43,590 nt of DNA from the NCBI GenBank assembly GCA_016235745.1, contig JACRJA010000054.1, forward strand, positions 1-43,590, written 5' to 3'. The DNA comes from Rhodocyclales bacterium (GTDB taxonomy: Bacteria; Pseudomonadota; Gammaproteobacteria; Burkholderiales; Rhodocyclaceae). Each line of letters opens with the position of its first letter. The first letter of the stretch is position 1. Under the pieces are notes generated by a model. That model was not told where the DNA came from, made no database searches, and was given only the letters and a program-made list of their open reading frames with translations. Both the position numbers and the translations under genes were made by a program. Shown here piece after piece: positions 1 to 9,563 of this stretch.

Positions 1-1
1 C

Positions 2-88
2 AGCGATAATGAGGCCGCCCAACGCCTCAACCAGGCCAGGGCTGAACTCTTTCGTTCCATCAACAAGGCCCAAAACCCGGCCGTCTGA
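2..88 (+). CDS. C-terminal end of an unidentified protein (5' cut by window edge)
   Basis: An open frame runs from the window edge to a TGA at 86-88 and gives 28 residues ending AQNPAV. The piece is polar and looks helical, with many Ala, Gln, Asn and Arg. It is too short for me to assign a family. The following 65 bases up to the convergent cysteine hydrolase gene are AT-richer than the rest of the window. The frame could be real or chance, because its start lies outside the window. Confidence 0.35.
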   Translation, partial: SDNEAAQRLNQARAELFRSINKAQNPAV

Positions 89-154
89 GGGGACTCACCT
101 ACCAACCTCATTCAGGCTCATTTCTGAATTGGAAAGGACTCGCCCCGCGCGCTT

Positions 155-700
155 CTAGCGGATCAGGGTGCGCAGCACCTCGCGGAAGACGTCCGTACCG
201 CCCCGCTCGAGCCACTCGAAGGCCACCATCTCGCGGCAGACCACCACGGCCCCGGCCTGGCGCATCCGCTCGAGGGCGAGCAGCCGATCCTCGGCGCGGC
301 GCGAGCCGACCGCCTCGGCCACCACGAAGACCTGTTTGCCCGCCGCGAGCAGATCGAGCACCGTCTGCAGCACGCACACGTGCGCCTCGGTTCCCGTCAC
401 GACCACCTGGTCGGCGCGCCCCACGGCCGTGGGTTCGAGCACGCCATCGCGCACCGCCGAGAAAGCGCTCTTGCGCACCCGCTCGGCGCCCGGCGGCAGT
501 AGTGCGAGCAATTCCGGCACCGTCTCGCCGATCTTCTCGGGGAAATGCTCGCTCACCACCACCGGCACCTGCAGCTTGCCGGCAAGCCGCAGCAGCCAGG
601 CGGCGGCTTCCTGCACCTGCTCCTGGTGCTCGATCACCGGCAGCAGGCCGCTTTGGATGTCGACCACGAGCAAGGCGCTTTTGTGGAGGGACATCTTCAT
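155..700 (-). CDS. Isochorismatase-like cysteine hydrolase
   Basis: This 181-residue protein belongs to the isochorismatase-like (cysteine hydrolase) superfamily of small cytosolic amidases and hydrolases. The catalytic triad is visible: Asp in LLVVDIQ near the N-terminus, Lys in RKSAFSA around residue 90, and Cys in TEAHVCV around residue 112. The preceding VVVTGTEAHVC is the usual cis-peptide and nucleophile strand. The substrate cannot be told from sequence. The start at 700 has GGGAGG six bases upstream; an in-frame ATG two codons later is possible. It lies 11 bases downstream of the acetoacetyl-CoA synthetase gene on the same strand, so the two are probably co-transcribed. Confidence 0.85.
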   Translation of the reverse strand: MKMSLHKSALLVVDIQSGLLPVIEHQEQVQEAAAWLLRLAGKLQVPVVVSEHFPEKIGETVPELLALLPPGAERVRKSAFSAVRDGVLEPTAVGRADQVVVTGTEAHVCVLQTVLDLLAAGKQVFVVAEAVGSRRAEDRLLALERMRQAGAVVVCREMVAFEWLERGGTDVFREVLRTLIR

Positions 701-711
701 CGCCGCCTCCC

Positions 712-2670
<1,959 letters not shown>

Positions 2671-2709
2671 GTCCTTCCTCCTTTTTTATGGGTATTTTCG
2701 CCTTTCGCC

Positions 2710-3138
2710 TCAGCCGGGAGAACCCGCCAGCGCCCGGCGCAAATCCTCGGGCAAAGGCGTGGAGCGGCCGGTGGCGGCATCGACCCACACCATCTTACCG
2801 GAACCGGTGGCGTAGAGGGTCCCGTCACCCACCAGGCGCAGCTCATACCAACTCGTCACGCTGGAGCGCCCCGGTTCGCCGGCATACACCGTGACCTCGC
2901 ACACGGCCGGATAGGTGACCGGCTTGAGAAAGTTGCAGTCCGCATGCACCAGCACCGGCGAGGGCGACACGCCGGCCACCACCCGATAGCCCAGCGCTGC
3001 GAGCCATTCCACGCGCGCCTGTTCGAAATAGCGAAAATAGATCGTATTATTGACGTGACCGAAGACATCCATGTCGCCCCAGCGTACGGGGATGGTGGTC
3101 GTGAGCACTTTCCGGGCATGGGCCGGGCGTTGGGTCAT
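2710..3138 (-). CDS. Acyl-CoA thioesterase, YbgC/FadM-like hot-dog (4HBT) family
   Basis: This 142-residue protein has the single hot-dog domain of the 4-hydroxybenzoyl-CoA/YbgC/FadM thioesterases, which hydrolyse acyl-CoA in the cytosol. The diagnostic motif RWGDMDVFGHVNN sits at residues 19-31, with the catalytic Asp followed by GHVNN. A downstream YFEQARVEW helix follows, as in the family. The acyl chain preference is unknown. The start at 3138 has GAGGAGA eight bases upstream. The gene is first in a leftward run with aacS (39-base gap) and diverges from the ETF-QO gene across about 100 bases holding an operator-like palindrome. Confidence 0.85.
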   Translation of the reverse strand: MTQRPAHARKVLTTTIPVRWGDMDVFGHVNNTIYFRYFEQARVEWLAALGYRVVAGVSPSPVLVHADCNFLKPVTYPAVCEVTVYAGEPGRSSVTSWYELRLVGDGTLYATGSGKMVWVDAATGRSTPLPEDLRRALAGSPG

Positions 3139-3188
3139 GAGTGCGTCTCCTCGAAAGCGTGATTGATCGTCGCCCCGTTTTCTGCCAA

Positions 3189-3204
3189 CATACGGCAGCG
3201 TATG
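3189..3204. promoter_or_regulatory. Operator-like palindrome in a divergent intergenic region
   Basis: The sequence reads CATACG, four spacer bases (GCAG), then CGTATG: a perfect six-base inverted repeat 51 bases upstream of the thioesterase start and 37 bases upstream of the ETF-QO start. The dyad size suits a TetR- or GntR-type dimer. A TACAAT-like -10 box on the minus strand (3217-3222) lies next to it on the upstream side for the thioesterase gene. The regulator is not in this window, and the operator function is inference. Confidence 0.4.
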
Positions 3205-3240
3205 GCCTTTTACTTTATTGTAGCGCGAGGACTCCCGAAG

Positions 3241-4884
3241 ATGGAACGAGAAGCGATGGAATTCGACGTGCTGATCGTCGGCGGCGGCCCGGCGGGGCTG
3301 GCGGCGGCGATCCGCCTCAAGCAGCTCTGCGCCGAGCAGGGGCAGGATTTCTCCGTGTGCGTGATCGAGAAAGGCGCGGAGCTGGGAGCGCACACCATGT
3401 CGGGCGCCGTGCTCGATCCGCGCTCGCTCACCGAACTCATCCCCGACTGGAAGGAGCGCGGCGCGCCGCTCAAGACCGAGGTGCGCGAGGACCGCTTCCT
3501 CTTCCTCAAGGAAGGCGGGGCGATCAAGGTGCCCAACGCCCTGTTGCCGCAGTGTTTTCAGAACCACGGTAACTACATCATCCGCGCCGGCTTCCTCGTC
3601 AAGTGGCTGGGCGAGCAGGCCGAAGCCATGGGCATCGACGTCTATCCCGGCTTTGCCGCCGCCGACGTGCTCTATGACGACGAAGGTCGCGTGCTCGGCG
3701 TGGTCACCGGCGACATGGGGCTGCAGAAAGACGGCACCCCCGGCCCCAACTACCAGCCCGGCATGGAGTTGCGGGCGCGCTATACGCTATTCGCCGAAGG
3801 CTGCCGCGGGCATCTGGGCAAGCGGCTGGAAGCGCGCTTCAAGCTGCGCGAAGGGCGCGACCCGCAAGCCTACGGCATCGGCATCAAGGAGCTGTGGGAG
3901 ATCGACCCTGCCAAGCATGAACCGGGCCTGGTGATGCACACCGCCGGCTGGCCGCTCGATCCCGACACCTACGGCGGCTCCTTCTGCTACCACCTCGACG
4001 AAGGCCCGCTGGTGGCGATCGGCTTCGTCGTCGGGCTCGACTACCGCAACCCGCATCTCTCGCCCTTCGAGGAATTCCAGCGGCTCAAGACTCACTCCGC
4101 CATCCGCTCCATGCTCGCAGGCGGCAAGCGCATCGCCTACGGCGCGCGCGCGCTGGTGGCCGGCGGGCTGCAGGCATTGCCCAAGACCGTCTTTCCCGGC
4201 GGCGCGCTCATCGGCGACGACGCGGGCTATCTCAACGCCTCGCGCATCAAGGGCATCCACGCGGCCATCAAGTCCGGCATGCTGGCGGCAGAGGCCGCCT
4301 TCACCGCGCTCGCCGCCGGTCGCGCCCACGACGAGCTCTCCGACTACCCGCAGGGCTTCGAGCGCAGCTGGCTGCACGAGGAGCTCTATCGCGCCCGCAA
4401 CTTCAAACCCCTCATGAAGAAGGGGCTGTGGGCCGGATCGCTGCTCTTTGGCATCGACCAGATGGTGTTTCGCGGCAAAGCGCCCTGGACGCTGCACCGC
4501 GACACGCCCGACCACGCCCAGCTCAAGCCCGCCGCCGAATGCAAACCGATCGCCTATCCCAAGCCCGACGGCGTGCTCACTTTCGACCGGCTCTCCTCGG
4601 TGTTTCTCTCGAATACCAACCACGACGAGGACCAGCCCTGCCACCTCGTGCTGCGCGACCCCAAGGTGGCGATCGAGGTCAATCTCAAGACCTACGACGC
4701 CCCCGAGCAGCGCTACTGCCCGGCCGGCGTCTACGAGATCGTGCGCGAAGAGGGCACGCCGCGCCTGCAGATCAACGCGCAGAACTGCGTGCACTGCAAG
4801 ACCTGCGACATCAAGGATCCGACGCAGAACATCGACTGGGTTCCGCCGCAGGGCGGCGAAGGGCCGATCTACGTCGGCATGTGA
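3241..4884 (+). CDS. Electron transfer flavoprotein-ubiquinone oxidoreductase (ETF-QO)
   Basis: This 547-residue iron-sulfur flavoprotein passes electrons from ETF, reduced by acyl-CoA and other dehydrogenases, to the quinone pool at the inner membrane. The N-terminal FAD dinucleotide fold shows IVGGGPAG at residues 12-19. A second FAD segment, FPGGALIGDDAGYLN, lies in the middle. The C-terminal [4Fe-4S] ligands are Cys493 and the CVHCKTC cluster (Cys516, 519, 522), followed by DPTQNIDWVPPQGG. I chose the ATG at 3241 because MEREAMEFD matches the usual family start; the frame stays open further upstream, to 3163, without support. Beta-oxidation is the likely source of electrons given the CoA-enzyme neighbours. 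Confidence 0.95.
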   Translation: MEREAMEFDVLIVGGGPAGLAAAIRLKQLCAEQGQDFSVCVIEKGAELGAHTMSGAVLDPRSLTELIPDWKERGAPLKTEVREDRFLFLKEGGAIKVPNALLPQCFQNHGNYIIRAGFLVKWLGEQAEAMGIDVYPGFAAADVLYDDEGRVLGVVTGDMGLQKDGTPGPNYQPGMELRARYTLFAEGCRGHLGKRLEARFKLREGRDPQAYGIGIKELWEIDPAKHEPGLVMHTAGWPLDPDTYGGSFCYHLDEGPLVAIGFVVGLDYRNPHLSPFEEFQRLKTHSAIRSMLAGGKRIAYGARALVAGGLQALPKTVFPGGALIGDDAGYLNASRIKGIHAAIKSGMLAAEAAFTALAAGRAHDELSDYPQGFERSWLHEELYRARNFKPLMKKGLWAGSLLFGIDQMVFRGKAPWTLHRDTPDHAQLKPAAECKPIAYPKPDGVLTFDRLSSVFLSNTNHDEDQPCHLVLRDPKVAIEVNLKTYDAPEQRYCPAGVYEIVREEGTPRLQINAQNCVHCKTCDIKDPTQNIDWVPPQGGEGPIYVGM

Positions 4885-4889
4885 GAGCC

Positions 4890-4910
4890 GGCGCCGCGGG
4901 CGGCGGCGCC
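4890..4910. terminator. GC-rich hairpin between convergent genes
   Basis: GGCGCCGC (4890-4897) pairs perfectly with GCGGCGCC (4903-4910) around a five-base loop, in the 33-base gap between the ETF-QO stop and the carbonic-anhydrase-like stop. No U-tract follows on either strand, so it is not a canonical intrinsic terminator. Its place between two convergent 3' ends makes a bidirectional 3'-end structure likely. Confidence 0.5.
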
Positions 4911-4917
4911 TGCGGCC

Positions 4918-5799
4918 TCATTCGAACACGCGGCGCGCGTTCAGCGGCTGCACCGGACGGTTGTTGCGGCCGGTAAGCGACAAGAAGGCGCGCAGCTGTT
5001 CCTCGCTCGCCTCGGCAACTTCCGACATCACGTACCAGCGCACGCCCTCGGTGCAGGGCGGCGTGGTGAGCGAGCCGCTGTAGCGGTAAAAGTCGGTCGT
5101 GGGCGGCAAGAGCTTACCCGGATCGAGCGACACGCTCGCCTCGCCTTTCTTCTGTGCAGCGGCGAGGATCTCGCCGAGCACGGGGTTGGCCTCGCCCTGG
5201 CGGAACCACACCGCCACCGCCGCGACGTTGCCGTCCTTGTCCTGATGCATCAGCTGGACTTCCAGCGGATAATGGTTGCCGCCGTCGGTGTGCTCGCTGG
5301 ATGTATGGAACTGGATCGCCGTCAGCGTGAATCGATGCTGTTCATCCGTGATCGACGCCTTGCCGGAGACGATCTGCAGCCGCAGCACGCCGTTGTCGCG
5401 CCGTACCCGGGCATTCACCGGCGCGTAGGCGAAGTCGATCGCCCGAAGGTCGGTGGTGAGCACATCCTCGCGCCGGATGTCGATCGGCGACTGGTTCTTG
5501 CCGACGCCGCACCAGAAATGATTCCGCGACAGCTTCGCCCACTGGGAAGGGCCGTTCGTCTGACCATAGCCCCAGGCGACAGACGGACGGGGCGATCGCT
5601 TGCTCTGCCCCGCATCCGGCACGGTGGCAGGCTTGGTCGCCTCGGGTGCAGGCGGCTTTTCTTCGGCCGGCGCCACTTCGGCCTTGCGCTCATCCCCGCC
5701 CACATCGGGCGCCGCCTCCTGGGCCTGCAGCGGCAGCGCCGCCGCAAGGCATACGATCCCCCACATCCATTGCTTCATCTGGGAAGCCCGCAATGCCAT
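4918..5799 (-). CDS. Alpha-carbonic-anhydrase-like periplasmic protein lacking zinc ligands
   Basis: This 293-residue exported protein has a signal peptide (hydrophobic 11-25, likely cut after LQA), a Pro/Ala/Glu/Lys-rich linker (28-75) and an alpha-carbonic anhydrase domain (76-293). Fold signatures are intact: WGYG near the domain start, NQSPIDI at 102-108, YPLE at 177-180, [12 protein letters not shown] at 244-255, and Cys97/Cys249 for the conserved disulfide. The zinc site is not intact. Where active enzymes have FHFH the sequence is IQFH, so the first ligand position is Gln163 and only His165 remains. Where they have EAHLVH it reads EVQLMH, so the third ligand is Gln182. The proton-shuttle His position (DNGVL) is also not His. 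Classical CO2 hydration is therefore doubtful. The start at 5799 has AGGAGA upstream; an ATG at 5778 is the alternative. Confidence 0.85.
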   Translation of the reverse strand: MALRASQMKQWMWGIVCLAAALPLQAQEAAPDVGGDERKAEVAPAEEKPPAPEATKPATVPDAGQSKRSPRPSVAWGYGQTNGPSQWAKLSRNHFWCGVGKNQSPIDIRREDVLTTDLRAIDFAYAPVNARVRRDNGVLRLQIVSGKASITDEQHRFTLTAIQFHTSSEHTDGGNHYPLEVQLMHQDKDGNVAAVAVWFRQGEANPVLGEILAAAQKKGEASVSLDPGKLLPPTTDFYRYSGSLTTPPCTEGVRWYVMSEVAEASEEQLRAFLSLTGRNNRPVQPLNARRVFE

Positions 5800-5886
5800 G
5801 GGAAATTCTCCTGGTCGAGTGTGTCGTACGCACGGGCGCATCGCGCCGCTTCATCCAGCGGCGAATTATCCCCCATCCAGGCCAGA

Positions 5887-5926
5887 ATTATACCCCCCGC
5901 CCCTGGGCCGGCCGTTCCGGTAGAAT
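5887..5926. promoter_or_regulatory. Divergent -10 elements between the CA-like gene and psd
   Basis: The minus strand reads TATAAT at 5892-5887, a perfect -10 hexamer pointing towards the carbonic-anhydrase-like gene with about an 80-base leader. The plus strand reads TAGAAT at 5921-5926, 25 bases before the psd start. Neither has a convincing -35 at the right spacing, so these are -10 candidates only. Confidence 0.35.
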
Positions 5927-5951
5927 AGAGCGATTTGCACCAGGAACGACG

Positions 5952-6626
5952 ATGACCTCCTCCTCTTACCCCCATCCGCTAATCGCCCGCGAGGGCTGGC
6001 CTTTCCTCGCCGGAGCGATTCTGCTCGCCCTCGCCGTCCATGCCACTGCCGGCTTCGCCTGGGCTTGGCCCCTGTGGCTGCTGGCGCTCTTCGTGCTGCA
6101 GTTCTTCCGCGACCCGCCCCGCCCCATCCCCAGCGAGCCGCTGGCGGTGCTCTCGCCGGCCGACGGGCTGGTGGTCGCCATCGAGCCCGCGCGCGACCCG
6201 TGGCGCGACTGCGATGCGCTCAAGATCAGCGTCTTCATGAACGTCTTCAACGTGCATTCCAACCGCAGTCCGGTCGACGGCACGGTGCTCGCGCGCTGGT
6301 ACCACCCCGGCAAGTTCCTCAACGCGGCGCTCGACAAGGCCTCCAGCGAAAACGAACGCAACGCGCTGCACCTGCGCAGCGACACCGGACACGAACTCAC
6401 CTGCGTCCAGGTGGCCGGGCTGGTGGCGCGCCGCATCCTCTGTTACGTCGAACCGGGCGATCGGCTCACGCGCGGCCAGCGCTACGGTTTCATCCGCTTC
6501 GGCTCGCGCGTCGACCTCTACCTGCCGCCGGACAGCCGCCCGCGGGTCGTCTTCGGCGAGAAGGTCAAGGCGACGAGCACCATCCTCGCCGAATTTCCAG
6601 CGCCAGAACACGAGGCCACCCGATGA
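5952..6626 (+). CDS. psd: Phosphatidylserine decarboxylase proenzyme (short, type II)
   Basis: This 224-residue inner-membrane enzyme decarboxylates phosphatidylserine to phosphatidylethanolamine. It belongs to the short pyruvoyl-dependent class. Two hydrophobic segments lie at 18-50, then [10 protein letters not shown]. The catalytic SPADG Asp71, [10 protein letters not shown] His102 and Ser209 in the cleavage motif KATSTIL are visible. Self-cleavage before Ser209 would make the pyruvoyl group. Thr rather than Gly precedes the Ser; as I recall, related beta-proteobacterial enzymes also vary at this place. AGGA lies six bases before the ATG. The stop overlaps the pssA start (ATGA). Confidence 0.93.
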   Translation: MTSSSYPHPLIAREGWPFLAGAILLALAVHATAGFAWAWPLWLLALFVLQFFRDPPRPIPSEPLAVLSPADGLVVAIEPARDPWRDCDALKISVFMNVFNVHSNRSPVDGTVLARWYHPGKFLNAALDKASSENERNALHLRSDTGHELTCVQVAGLVARRILCYVEPGDRLTRGQRYGFIRFGSRVDLYLPPDSRPRVVFGEKVKATSTILAEFPAPEHEATR

Positions 6627-7384
6627 ACGAAGAACACGAAGATTCCGTGCCGCCCAAGCGCCGCGGCATCTTCCTCCTGCCCAACCTCTTCACCACGGCA
6701 GCGCTCTTTGCCGGTTTCTACGCCGTGGTACAGGCGCTCGATGGCCAGTTCCAGACGGCGGCGGTGGCGATCTTTGCCGCCATCGTGCTCGACGGGCTCG
6801 ACGGGCGCATCGCGCGCCTCACCCACACCCAGAGCGAATTCGGCGCCCAGTACGATTCGCTGGCCGACATGGTCTCCTTCGGCGTCGCCCCCGCCGTGCT
6901 GAGCTACACCTGGGCGCTGCAGCCGCTGGGCAAGATCGGCTGGGTCGTCGCCTTCCTCTACTGCGCCGGCGCCGCGCTGCGCCTGGCGCGCTTCAACACC
7001 AACCTCGGCGTGATCGACAAGCGCTACTTCCAGGGTCTGCCCAGCCCGGCTGCCGCCGCCCTGGTGGCCGGCTTCGTCTGGGTGGCCCACGACCTGGGGT
7101 GGACCGGAACCGAACTGCGCTGGCCCGCCGCCGTCCTCACCGCCTTTGCCGGCATCACCATGGTCACCAACATTCTCTACTGGAGCGGCAAGAGCATCGA
7201 CCTGCGCCGCGCCTTTCCTTTCGTCGCCGCCGCGAGCGTGGTGCTCGTCTTCGCCCTCGTGTCGATCTACCCTGGGCTGCTCTTCCTGCTCTTCCTCGGC
7301 TATGCGCTCTCCGGTTACGTGCTCGCCTTCTGGCGCTGGCGGCACAAGCGCCGGCACAGTGCCGACCCCTCACCGCGGTCATAG
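6623..7384 (+). CDS. pssA: CDP-diacylglycerol-serine O-phosphatidyltransferase
   Basis: This 253-residue integral membrane protein makes phosphatidylserine from CDP-diacylglycerol and serine, the substrate of Psd encoded just upstream. The CDP-alcohol phosphatidyltransferase signature DGRIAR...G...D...D is complete at roughly residues 56-78 and holds the metal-binding aspartates. About six to seven hydrophobic segments follow, with a basic C-terminal tail rich in Arg, Lys and His. The ATG at 6623 overlaps the psd stop by four bases, which implies translational coupling. Together the pair accounts for phosphatidylethanolamine synthesis. The order psd-pssA-leuA is common in beta-proteobacteria. 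Confidence 0.93.
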   Translation: MNEEHEDSVPPKRRGIFLLPNLFTTAALFAGFYAVVQALDGQFQTAAVAIFAAIVLDGLDGRIARLTHTQSEFGAQYDSLADMVSFGVAPAVLSYTWALQPLGKIGWVVAFLYCAGAALRLARFNTNLGVIDKRYFQGLPSPAAAALVAGFVWVAHDLGWTGTELRWPAAVLTAFAGITMVTNILYWSGKSIDLRRAFPFVAAASVVLVFALVSIYPGLLFLLFLGYALSGYVLAFWRWRHKRRHSADPSPRS

Positions 7385-7406
7385 CTTTTTTCGATGATAA
7401 AAACGC

Positions 7407-7435
7407 TTGCTTCGATGCGAATTTCCGTGTAGATT
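7407..7435 (+). promoter_or_regulatory. Candidate sigma70 promoter for leuA
   Basis: A TTGCTT -35 hexamer (7407-7412) is followed after exactly 17 bases by TAGATT (7430-7435). The expected transcription start is near 7442, right at the ATG of the Leu-rich mini-ORF, with about 175 bases of leader before leuA. The surrounding 60 bases are clearly AT-richer than the coding sequence. This would let leuA be transcribed apart from psd-pssA. Confidence 0.5.
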
Positions 7436-7442
7436 TTGCCGC

Positions 7443-7526
7443 ATGAAGACGCAAAGCCCCCTTCTTCGCTCCTTCCTTCTCACGGCCGGCCTGCTGCTGG
7501 GCCCGCTGCTGCGCCTCGCGCGCTAA
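7443..7526 (+). CDS. Leucine-rich mini-ORF, candidate leuA leader peptide
   Basis: This 27-codon frame starts ATG AAG ACG and ends CGC TAA. Ten of its 27 residues are Leu, in runs of two, two, three and two, which recalls the LeuL attenuation peptide upstream of enteric leuABCD. It lies alone in the 232-base gap between pssA and leuA, next to a candidate promoter. Arguments against: there is no Shine-Dalgarno sequence, the Leu codons are CTG/CTT/CTC rather than rare ones, and a hydrophobic peptide can arise by chance. See the hairpin at 7562-7580. Confidence 0.4.
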   Translation: MKTQSPLLRSFLLTAGLLLGPLLRLAR

Positions 7527-7561
7527 ATACACACTCCCCCTCCCCTGCCGTTTCCCTTTGA

Positions 7562-7580
7562 GCCCCGGTCCTGCCGAGGC
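7562..7580 (+). promoter_or_regulatory. Possible attenuator-type hairpin in the leuA leader
   Basis: GCCCCGG (7562-7568) pairs with CCGAGGC (7574-7580) with one C-A mismatch and a five-base loop. The CGAGGC arm (7575-7580) can instead pair with GCCTCG (7513-7518) at the end of the Leu-rich mini-ORF, giving two mutually exclusive structures. A run of four Ts follows only at 7596-7599, so the hairpin is a weak terminator at best. Confidence 0.25.
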
Positions 7581-7616
7581 AAGAGCCCCTTCGTCTTTTC
7601 ATTCCAGGAGACCGCC

Positions 7617-9152
7617 ATGAAAGAATCCTTGATCATCTTCGACACCACCATGCGCGACGGCGAACAAAGCCCCGGCGCCTCCATGACCAAGGAAGAGAAG
7701 CTGCGCATCGCGCGCCAGCTCGAGCGCATGCGCGTCGACGTGATCGAAGCCGGTTTCGCCGCCGCCTCGCCTGGCGACTTCGAGGCCGTGCGCGCCGTGG
7801 CCGAAGCGATCAAGGAATCCACCGTCTGCTCGCTCGCCCGCGCCAACGCGGACGACATCGAGCGTGCCGCCGAAGCGATTCGCCCGGCCAAACGCCAGCG
7901 CATCCACACTTTCATCGCCACCAGTCCCATCCACATGGAGAAAAAACTGCGCATGACGCCCGACGAGGTCGTCGCGCAGGCGGTCGAAGCGGTTCGTTTG
8001 GCCCGACGATTCACCGACGACGTCGAGTTCTCGGCCGAAGACGCCGGCCGCTCCGAGCTCGATTTCCTGTGCCGTATCTTCGAGGCGGTGATCGAAGCCG
8101 GCGCCACCACCCTCAACGTCCCCGACACCGTCGGCTACACCCTGCCGCATGAATACGCCGACAAGATCCGCCGCCTCATCGAGCGTGTGCCTAACTCCGA
8201 CAAGGTGATCTGGTCGGTGCACTGCCACAACGACCTGGGGCTGGCGGTGGCCAACTCGCTCGCCGCGGTGCTCGCTGGCGCGCGCCAGGTGGAATGCACC
8301 ATCAACGGTCTGGGCGAGCGGGCCGGCAATGCCGCGCTCGAAGAGATCGTCATGGCGGTGCGCACGCGCCAAGATGCCTTTCCCTGCGACACGCGCATCG
8401 ACACCACGCAGATCGTGCCCACCTCCAAGCTCGTGTCCACCATCACGGGGTTTCCGGTGCAGCCGAACAAGGCCATCGTCGGCGCGAACGCCTTTGCGCA
8501 CGAATCGGGCATCCACCAGGACGGCGTGCTCAAGCACCGCGAGACCTACGAGATCATGCGCGCCGAAGACGTGGGCTGGAGCGCCAACAAGATCGTGCTC
8601 GGCAAGCACTCCGGCCGCCGCGCCTTCCGCGCCCGCCTGGAGGAATTGGGAATCGAGGTCTCTTCGGAAGAACAGCTCAACCAGGCCTTTGCCCGCTTCA
8701 AGGAACTCGCCGACAAAAAGCACGAGATCTTCGATGAAGACCTTTTCGCCCTCATGGCCGAAGAACCGGCGCCGGGCGAAGGCGAGCGCATCCGGCTCGT
8801 CTCAGCCGTGATCCATTCCGAGACGGGCGAAGCGCCGCACGCCAAGCTCACGCTGGCGATCGACGGCAAAGAGTACGTCACCGAATCCGACGGCTCCGGG
8901 CCGGTGGATGCCGCCTTCAAGGCGATCGAAGCCCTGGTGCATAGCGGCGCCGAGCTGGTGCTCTATTCGGTGAATGCCATCACCCAGGGAACCGACGCCC
9001 AGGGCGAAGTCACCGTGCGCTTGAGCAAAGGCGGTCGCATCGTCAATGGCCTGGGGGCCGACACCGACATCATCGTCGCCTCGATCAAGGCCTACCTCAA
9101 CGCCCTCAACAAACTGAGCCACGACGCCGTGCGCATCAACCCGCAGCTTTGA
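7617..9152 (+). CDS. leuA: 2-isopropylmalate synthase
   Basis: This 511-residue enzyme condenses acetyl-CoA with 2-oxoisovalerate, the first committed step of leucine synthesis in the cytosol. The HMGL-like TIM barrel opens with [15 protein letters not shown] (residues 6-20), which carries the metal-binding Asp and catalytic Arg. The HCHNDLG segment around 203 gives the metal-binding His pair, and [10 protein letters not shown] follows near residue 240. Residues from about 390 form the LeuA dimerisation domain that binds leucine for feedback inhibition. CAGGAG lies upstream of the ATG. It is the last rightward gene here and ends 3 bases from a convergent gene. Confidence 0.95.
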   Translation: MKESLIIFDTTMRDGEQSPGASMTKEEKLRIARQLERMRVDVIEAGFAAASPGDFEAVRAVAEAIKESTVCSLARANADDIERAAEAIRPAKRQRIHTFIATSPIHMEKKLRMTPDEVVAQAVEAVRLARRFTDDVEFSAEDAGRSELDFLCRIFEAVIEAGATTLNVPDTVGYTLPHEYADKIRRLIERVPNSDKVIWSVHCHNDLGLAVANSLAAVLAGARQVECTINGLGERAGNAALEEIVMAVRTRQDAFPCDTRIDTTQIVPTSKLVSTITGFPVQPNKAIVGANAFAHESGIHQDGVLKHRETYEIMRAEDVGWSANKIVLGKHSGRRAFRARLEELGIEVSSEEQLNQAFARFKELADKKHEIFDEDLFALMAEEPAPGEGERIRLVSAVIHSETGEAPHAKLTLAIDGKEYVTESDGSGPVDAAFKAIEALVHSGAELVLYSVNAITQGTDAQGEVTVRLSKGGRIVNGLGADTDIIVASIKAYLNALNKLSHDAVRINPQL

Positions 9153-9155
9153 GCC

Positions 9156-9530
9156 TCACGCCGCCCCGTCTTCCCCCCGCCGCCCCGTGCGGCGGGCGAA
9201 GACGAGCAGCACCATGAAGAGCGCCAGGGCAAGGAGCGTTTCCCCCTTGGCAAACCATCCCACTCCCAGTGGATCGTTCCAACGCAGCACGCCCTCGGCG
9301 ACGTAGAAAATCGTCACGAGCGAAGCCCACTGCGCCGTGTAGCGCCGGCCGCGCCACAGCCCCGGCAAGGCCGCGGCGATCGGCAGCGCCTTGAGCGTGA
9401 GCCAGGAACCGCCGGGGCGCAGCGGCGCGAGCCACCCTTCCCACAGCACGCACCACAGCGCCAGCGCCAGGGCGAGCGCAAAGGCCGATCGCGCCCAGCA
9501 TCGGGTTTTTCCCCTACAATGACCGTCCAT
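9156..9530 (-). CDS. DUF2069 small membrane protein
   Basis: This 124-residue protein with three to four hydrophobic segments matches the DUF2069 family of predicted inner-membrane proteins of unknown function. The core LKALPIAAALPGLWRGRRYT followed by QWAS and YVAEGVLRW is typical. I placed the start at 9530 because AGGGGA precedes it; an in-frame ATG at 9602 would extend it into the YihY coding region. Its stop is 3 bases from the leuA stop and its start is 33 bases from the divergent YihY start. Confidence 0.75.
   Translation of the reverse strand: MDGHCRGKTRCWARSAFALALALALWCVLWEGWLAPLRPGGSWLTLKALPIAAALPGLWRGRRYTAQWASLVTIFYVAEGVLRWNDPLGVGWFAKGETLLALALFMVLLVFARRTGRRGEDGAA
9176..9196. terminator. 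Stem-loop just past leuA, inside the DUF2069 3' end
   Basis: CCCGCCG (9176-9182) pairs with CGGCGGG (9190-9196) around a seven-base loop, 23 bases after the leuA stop. It lies inside the last codons of the convergent DUF2069 gene and has no T-run. It may end the leuA transcript with the help of Rho or other factors; this is weak evidence. Confidence 0.3.
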
Positions 9531-9563
9531 CCCGTCCCCTTTCCCCTGTCCGCCGGAGCGGAT

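Noticed and set aside
7385-7442. Intrinsic terminator after pssA (T-run at 7385-7391)
   Set aside because: The preceding stem is only four bases (GACC/GGTC) around a nine-base loop, and the T-run better fits an AT-rich promoter region.
9519-9563. ATG at 9519 as YihY start
   Set aside because: No ribosome site precedes it, and it lies in TACAATG and overlaps the divergent gene's start; the GTG at 9564 has GGAG at good spacing.
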